Assembly: GCF_000688655.1 (NCBI RefSeq) | Contig: NZ_JIBO01000007.1 | Coordinates: 66,401 to 76,224, forward strand | Direction of reading: 5' to 3' | From: Lonsdalea quercina subsp. quercina | GTDB lineage: Bacteria; Pseudomonadota; Gammaproteobacteria; Enterobacterales; Enterobacteriaceae | Length of the DNA stretch: 9,824 nt | Part shown: piece after piece, positions 6,786 through 9,824 of the stretch | How the letters are laid out: each line of letters begins with the position of its first letter | Numbering within the stretch: the first letter of the stretch is position 1 | Notes under the pieces: model-generated | Databases searched by the model: none | Seen by the model: only the letters and a program-made list of their open reading frames with translations | What the model was told of the DNA's origin: nothing | Position numbers and translations under genes: made by a program

Positions 6786-7741
6786 AGTTCGTCCAACTGT
6801 TCAGCGTTAAGCTGCGGCAACGGGCTGTCCGGCCAGGGCCGCAACACCTGTGCCTGCATCAGATCCAGCGTATCCAAGCCGGGGATCGCGTCTGGCGTTA
6901 GCCAATGCGCCAGTCGCGCCAGCTGCGTCAGGCCAAGACTAGATTCGATGCTGGAGCTGATGACGGCCGTCAAACCCGCCCGATGCGTCTCTGCGACTAG
7001 TTGTCGACAGCGATTCAGGCTGCCCACCAGCGTAGGTTTGATGATGATGGCGCTCACTCCCGGCTCGGCTTCCACGCGGAAGTCCGGCTCACGCACGCTC
7101 TCATCCCACGCGATAGCGATGCCGGTATCGCGCGCGAACGCCCGCGACTCCTCGCGGGTTTTGCACGGTTCTTCCAAAAAGGCGATGCGGGATCGCACGG
7201 CCGGATCGACGTAGCGCGCAAAACCGTCGGCTTTGGCCCGCGTCCAGCTGCGGTTCGCGTCCAGACGCAGGGAGAGCTGCGGCAGCGCATCCAGCAGTAG
7301 GTTGACGATCATGCCGTCCCGCACGGCTTCGTACAGCCCGACCTTCACTTTCGCCACCGGGTTCGGCAACCCCTGCAACATCGCGAACAACTCATCCGGA
7401 TCGCCGCTGCACAGCGGCGCTTTACGATAGTCGGCGTCCTGTGGCAGCGCCCCGGAAAGCTCCGCGTCGGCGAAGCTCAGGCCGAAGTCGACCGACGGCA
7501 CGCCGGTTTCTTCCAGCGCGTCTCCGTTCACCCAGCGCCGCAGCGACTTGCGGACGGCGGTCTCGGCATCACTCAGCGTTTCAACGCTGAACTGCGGCAG
7601 CGGGGCAACCTCGCCCCAACCCACCCGTTCGCCGTCGCACAGCTGTACGATCAGACCATCGCGGGTTTTGAGCCGCTGATTGCGCAGCACCACCCCGGCA
7701 TCCATTGGAACGCTGTAACGGTAGAGCGTCGCCCGTCGCAT
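6773..7741 (-). CDS. menC: o-Succinylbenzoate synthase MenC
   Basis: Dehydrates SHCHC (the MenH product) to 2-succinylbenzoate; a cytoplasmic, Mg-dependent member of the enolase superfamily. It has 322 residues (E. coli 320). All five catalytic or metal residues are present at the E. coli positions: Lys131-x-Lys133 in [13 protein letters not shown], Asp161 in LRLDANRSW, Glu190 in AFLEEP, Asp213 in AWDES, and Lys235 in IIKPTL. The N-terminal [19 protein letters not shown] block (12-30) forms the capping domain. The ATG at 7741-7739 shares one base with the menB stop (TAATG), so translation is coupled to menB. The 3' end overlaps menE by 13 nt. Not to be confused with N-acylamino-acid racemases of the same superfamily; the closeness to E. 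coli MenC and the men context settle the call. Confidence 0.97.
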   Translation of the reverse strand: MRRATLYRYSVPMDAGVVLRNQRLKTRDGLIVQLCDGERVGWGEVAPLPQFSVETLSDAETAVRKSLRRWVNGDALEETGVPSVDFGLSFADAELSGALPQDADYRKAPLCSGDPDELFAMLQGLPNPVAKVKVGLYEAVRDGMIVNLLLDALPQLSLRLDANRSWTRAKADGFARYVDPAVRSRIAFLEEPCKTREESRAFARDTGIAIAWDESVREPDFRVEAEPGVSAIIIKPTLVGSLNRCRQLVAETHRAGLTAVISSSIESSLGLTQLARLAHWLTPDAIPGLDTLDLMQAQVLRPWPDSPLPQLNAEQLDELWRS

Positions 7742-8598
7742 TACGGATTCCGCCGGAATTTGCTGAAGTCAGGCTGACGTTTTTCATTGAAGGCATTGCG
7801 TCCTTCCTGCCCTTCGTCGGTCATGTAGAACAGCATGGTGGCGTTGCCCGCCAGCTCCTGCAACCCCGCCTGCCCGTCGCAGTCGGCATTAAGCGCCGCT
7901 TTCAGGCAACGCAGCGCCATCGGGCTGTTCTGCAACATTTCGCGGCACCAGCGCACCGTCTCTTTTTCCAGATCCGCCAGCGGGACGACGGTATTCACCA
8001 GCCCCATGTCCAGCGCCTGCTGCGCATCGTATTGGCGGCACAGGAACCAGATTTCGCGCGCCTTTTTCTGACCGACGATGCGCGCCATATAGGAGGCGCC
8101 CCAGCCGCCGTCGAAGGAGCCGACGCGCGGACCGGTCTGACCGAAGATGGCGTTTTCCGCCGCCACGGTCAGGTCGCACATCATATGCAGCACGTGACCG
8201 CCGCCGATGGAGTAACCCGCCACCATCGCGACCACCGGTTTCGGACAGGTCCGGATCTGGCGCTGGAAGTCGAGTACATTCAGGTGATGAACGCCGCTGT
8301 CGTCCTGATAGCCGCCGTAGTCGCCACGGACCTTTTGGTCGCCGCCGGAGCAGAAAGCCTTGTCGCCTGCGCCCGTCAGGATGATCACGCCGATGCCGTC
8401 GTCATGGCGCGCATTGTCCAGCGCCTGAAGCATCTCCTTGACCGTGAGCGGGCGGAAGGCGTTACGTACCTGGGGACGGTTGATGGTGATTTTGGCAATG
8501 CCGTCAGCCGATTTGTGGTAGAGGATATCGACAAAATCACCGCTGCAGTCGTGCCATTCTGTAGGGGCGTACAGCAGTTCTTCACTCGGATACAGCAT
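7741..8598 (-). CDS. menB: 1,4-Dihydroxy-2-naphthoyl-CoA synthase MenB
   Basis: Closes the second ring of the naphthoquinone by an intramolecular Claisen (Dieckmann-type) condensation of OSB-CoA; a cytoplasmic crotonase-fold enzyme, usually a hexamer. It has 285 residues, exactly the E. coli length, and is nearly identical in the core. Seen: [14 protein letters not shown] (84-97), with Gly86 as oxyanion-hole residue and Tyr97; [14 protein letters not shown] (127-140), with Gly133 as the second oxyanion residue; and [16 protein letters not shown] (152-167). Gln154, Gly156 and Trp184 mark the bicarbonate-dependent class, in which bicarbonate replaces an active-site carboxylate. Start at 8598 with AGGA 9 nt upstream; that ribosome-binding site overlaps the end of menH, whose stop is only 5 nt away. 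Its own stop overlaps the menC start by one base. It is the most conserved protein in the window. Confidence 0.98.
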   Translation of the reverse strand: MLYPSEELLYAPTEWHDCSGDFVDILYHKSADGIAKITINRPQVRNAFRPLTVKEMLQALDNARHDDGIGVIILTGAGDKAFCSGGDQKVRGDYGGYQDDSGVHHLNVLDFQRQIRTCPKPVVAMVAGYSIGGGHVLHMMCDLTVAAENAIFGQTGPRVGSFDGGWGASYMARIVGQKKAREIWFLCRQYDAQQALDMGLVNTVVPLADLEKETVRWCREMLQNSPMALRCLKAALNADCDGQAGLQELAGNATMLFYMTDEGQEGRNAFNEKRQPDFSKFRRNP

Positions 8599-8603
8599 AG
8601 GGT

Positions 8604-9380
8604 TTATTCCTTTACGGGGTGGGAAATTAATGAACGGATCCGCGCCGCATAGTCGGCCGGATTCGCCTGATGGGCATTATGGCCGCAGTCGGCCACGCTC
8701 AGCAGCGGCAGAGCTGCCTGCCGCGCCAACGTCTGAAATTTCGTGTCGCGCTCGCCGCACAGATAGCCGAACGGCACCGACAGCCGTCGCAGCGACGCGG
8801 TCAGGTTCGGCTGACGCGCCAGCGAAGTCGCGGTCAGCATTCTGGCCACCGCCGCGCCGTCGTTATGGCTGCGCCGCTGTATCAACGCCTGCCGCTGCGC
8901 GGTGGTCAGGTCTGCGAAGACCGGCTGCCGATACCAGTCCGTCAAGACCTGAGCCAGCGGTTCATGCGCAAAGCGATGCGCCCAGCGGGCATCGTGCCGC
9001 CGTCGCGCCCCCCGCTCGTCCGCCGTCGCCAGCCCCGGATGGCCGCCTTCCACTAGCAAACCGCGCAGCCCCGGCGTCTCGCCGTGACAAGCATGGAACA
9101 TGGCGAGACGACCGCCGAGCGAATAGCCCAGCAGCCAGTAGTCGCTCACGCCCTTCTCCGCCAGCAGCGCGGTGAGCTGACGGCTGACATCCTCAAAACC
9201 CTCGGCGGGCTGATGACGGGCGTCGCCGTGGCCCGGCAGATCCACCAGCAACACAGGGCGATCGCTCAGAAAAGGAAGGAGGGGCCGCCAGTCTTCGCCG
9301 CTGCCCAACAGACCGTGGAGTAACACCAGCCACGGCTGTCCCGACTTGCCCTGATGAATACAGCGCGCATGCATCACCAT
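8604..9380 (-). CDS. menH: SHCHC synthase MenH (alpha/beta-hydrolase fold)
   Basis: Eliminates pyruvate from SEPHCHC, the MenD product, to give SHCHC for MenC; cytoplasmic. It has 258 residues (E. coli 252) with the alpha/beta-hydrolase layout: oxyanion segment [12 protein letters not shown] (20-31), DLPGHGD (47-53), nucleophile elbow GYSLGG with Ser87 (85-90), VEGGHPGL (110-117), CGERD with Asp212 (208-212) and GHNAH with His234 (233-237), so the Ser-Asp-His triad is intact. The start was placed at 9380 because MVMHA aligns with the E. coli start MILHA and a strong AGGGGG lies about 6 nt upstream. A second ATG at 9374 (TGATG with the menD stop) is possible and would drop two residues. With the chosen start it overlaps menD by 7 nt. 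It was once annotated as a thioesterase (YfbB), but the men context and residues support the lyase role. Confidence 0.95.
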   Translation of the reverse strand: MVMHARCIHQGKSGQPWLVLLHGLLGSGEDWRPLLPFLSDRPVLLVDLPGHGDARHQPAEGFEDVSRQLTALLAEKGVSDYWLLGYSLGGRLAMFHACHGETPGLRGLLVEGGHPGLATADERGARRRHDARWAHRFAHEPLAQVLTDWYRQPVFADLTTAQRQALIQRRSHNDGAAVARMLTATSLARQPNLTASLRRLSVPFGYLCGERDTKFQTLARQAALPLLSVADCGHNAHQANPADYAARIRSLISHPVKE

Positions 9381-9824
9381 GTCACCCCCTCGGCCAGAAG
9401 CTGTTGCAGACACTCAGCGCCCGCTTTCGGCGACACCGCCACTTCCAGCAGCGTCGCCGCCGGCTGTTTAAACCCGTCGGATGCGGCATCGACCACTTCG
9501 CGCCAATTCGTCGCTCGGGCGTAGCGCAGGCCGAACAGCCCGGCGGCATGACTGAATTCCACCTGCTGCGGCATACAGTAGAACGTTTCCCGCGCCTGCT
9601 CGGACGTCGGCAATAAAGAGAATATCTGGCCGCCGTTGTTATTGACGACGATCAACACCAGAGGCGCGGGAGGGTGGCGCAGGAGCGCCAGCGCGTTGAC
9701 GTCATAGAGCGCGGACAGATCGCCGATGACCGCCAGCATGGGACGGCCGTTAGCGCGTTGCACGCCCGCCAGCGTGGACACCAGACCGTCGATGCCGCTA
9801 GCGCCACGATTGGCGTAAACCGGG
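9374..9824 (-). CDS. menD: SEPHCHC synthase MenD, C-terminal part only (truncated by the window edge)
   Basis: A thiamine-diphosphate-dependent enzyme that adds the succinyl-semialdehyde carbanion from 2-oxoglutarate to isochorismate, the first committed step of menaquinone synthesis. Only the last 149 residues of a protein that is usually about 555 long are visible; the frame is open to the right edge, beginning [13 protein letters not shown]. This part is the ThDP-pyrophosphate-binding domain: GDLSALYD followed by [15 protein letters not shown], the family's version of the GDG...NN magnesium/ThDP motif, then the FYCMPQ and FSHAAG blocks as in E. coli. An internal GTG at 9781 is not a real start because homology continues upstream of it. 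The stop TGA (9376-9374) lies within the menH start region, so menH is probably translationally coupled. First visible gene of the men operon; menF would be expected upstream, outside the window. Confidence 0.97.
   Translation of the reverse strand, partial: PVYANRGASGIDGLVSTLAGVQRANGRPMLAVIGDLSALYDVNALALLRHPPAPLVLIVVNNNGGQIFSLLPTSEQARETFYCMPQQVEFSHAAGLFGLRYARATNWREVVDAASDGFKQPAATLLEVAVSPKAGAECLQQLLAEGVTW

Noticed and set aside
7705..8652. Open frame of 315 codons on the + strand opposite menB
   Set aside because: It lies antisense to a highly conserved menB, its translation has no recognisable domain, and long antisense frames are expected from the G/C-biased third codon positions of this sequence.
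9374..9781. A separate 135-codon gene starting at GTG 9781
   Set aside because: MenD homology continues upstream of that codon to the window edge, so it is an internal codon of a truncated menD.
1..9824. Similar CCGGG-containing ends of the window, considered as a possible terminal repeat
   Set aside because: The match is only about five to eight bases and both ends lie inside ordinary genes (ybbO and menD), so it is chance plus arbitrary window edges.

Overview
This window looks like a chromosomal segment of a Gram-negative member of the Enterobacterales. The proteins match the Escherichia coli orthologues almost motif for motif: MenB is 285 residues, and the MenC catalytic residues fall at the same numbers as in E. 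coli. The G+C content looks high (roughly 55-60 % by eye). The gene order is not that of E. coli, and a small-subunit (Proteus/KatA-type) catalase lies between yfaZ and menE. A higher-G+C genus of the Pectobacteriaceae or Yersiniaceae type would fit, but I cannot name a genus from this sequence alone. No tRNA, rRNA, CRISPR array, insertion sequence, phage gene or plasmid function was seen.

Layout. Bases 2-1620 (+ strand) hold the 3' part of ybbO, an SDR oxidoreductase, followed by ybbN/cnoX, a thioredoxin-fold plus TPR chaperone-redox protein. A 9-bp GC-rich hairpin follows. Bases 1670-3635 (- strand) hold yfaZ (outer-membrane beta-barrel) and then yfaY (CinA-like protein with a degenerate C-terminal domain), separated by 235 bp. 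A 276-bp divergent intergenic region (3636-3911) carries an AAATGCGA-N5-TCGCATTT inverted repeat and a plausible sigma-70 promoter for katA, which runs 3912-5351 (+). A long imperfect hairpin fills the gap between katA and the convergent menaquinone genes. From 9824 down to 5406 (- strand) run menD (C-terminal third only), menH, menB, menC and menE, with junctions of +5 to -13 nt, as expected for one translationally coupled operon.

How the genes work together. MenD, MenH, MenC, MenE and MenB catalyse consecutive steps from isochorismate and 2-oxoglutarate to 1,4-dihydroxy-2-naphthoyl-CoA, the naphthoquinone ring precursor of menaquinone. MenF and the late genes menI, menA and ubiE/menG are not in the window. 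KatA removes hydrogen peroxide. YbbN/CnoX protects proteins from hypochlorous-acid damage and hands substrates to GroEL and DnaK. These two oxidative-stress proteins share a neighbourhood but not a transcript.

Hunt result. This is mostly conserved core genome, and I see no convincing undescribed system. The points most worth a second look are the palindrome with 10-bp-phased direct repeats upstream of katA, the placement of katA where E. coli carries nudI-ais-arn-pmrD, the loss of the amidase signature in the C-terminal domain of YfaY, and the junction of two blocks (ybbO-ybbN and yfaY-yfaZ-men) that are far apart in E. coli.
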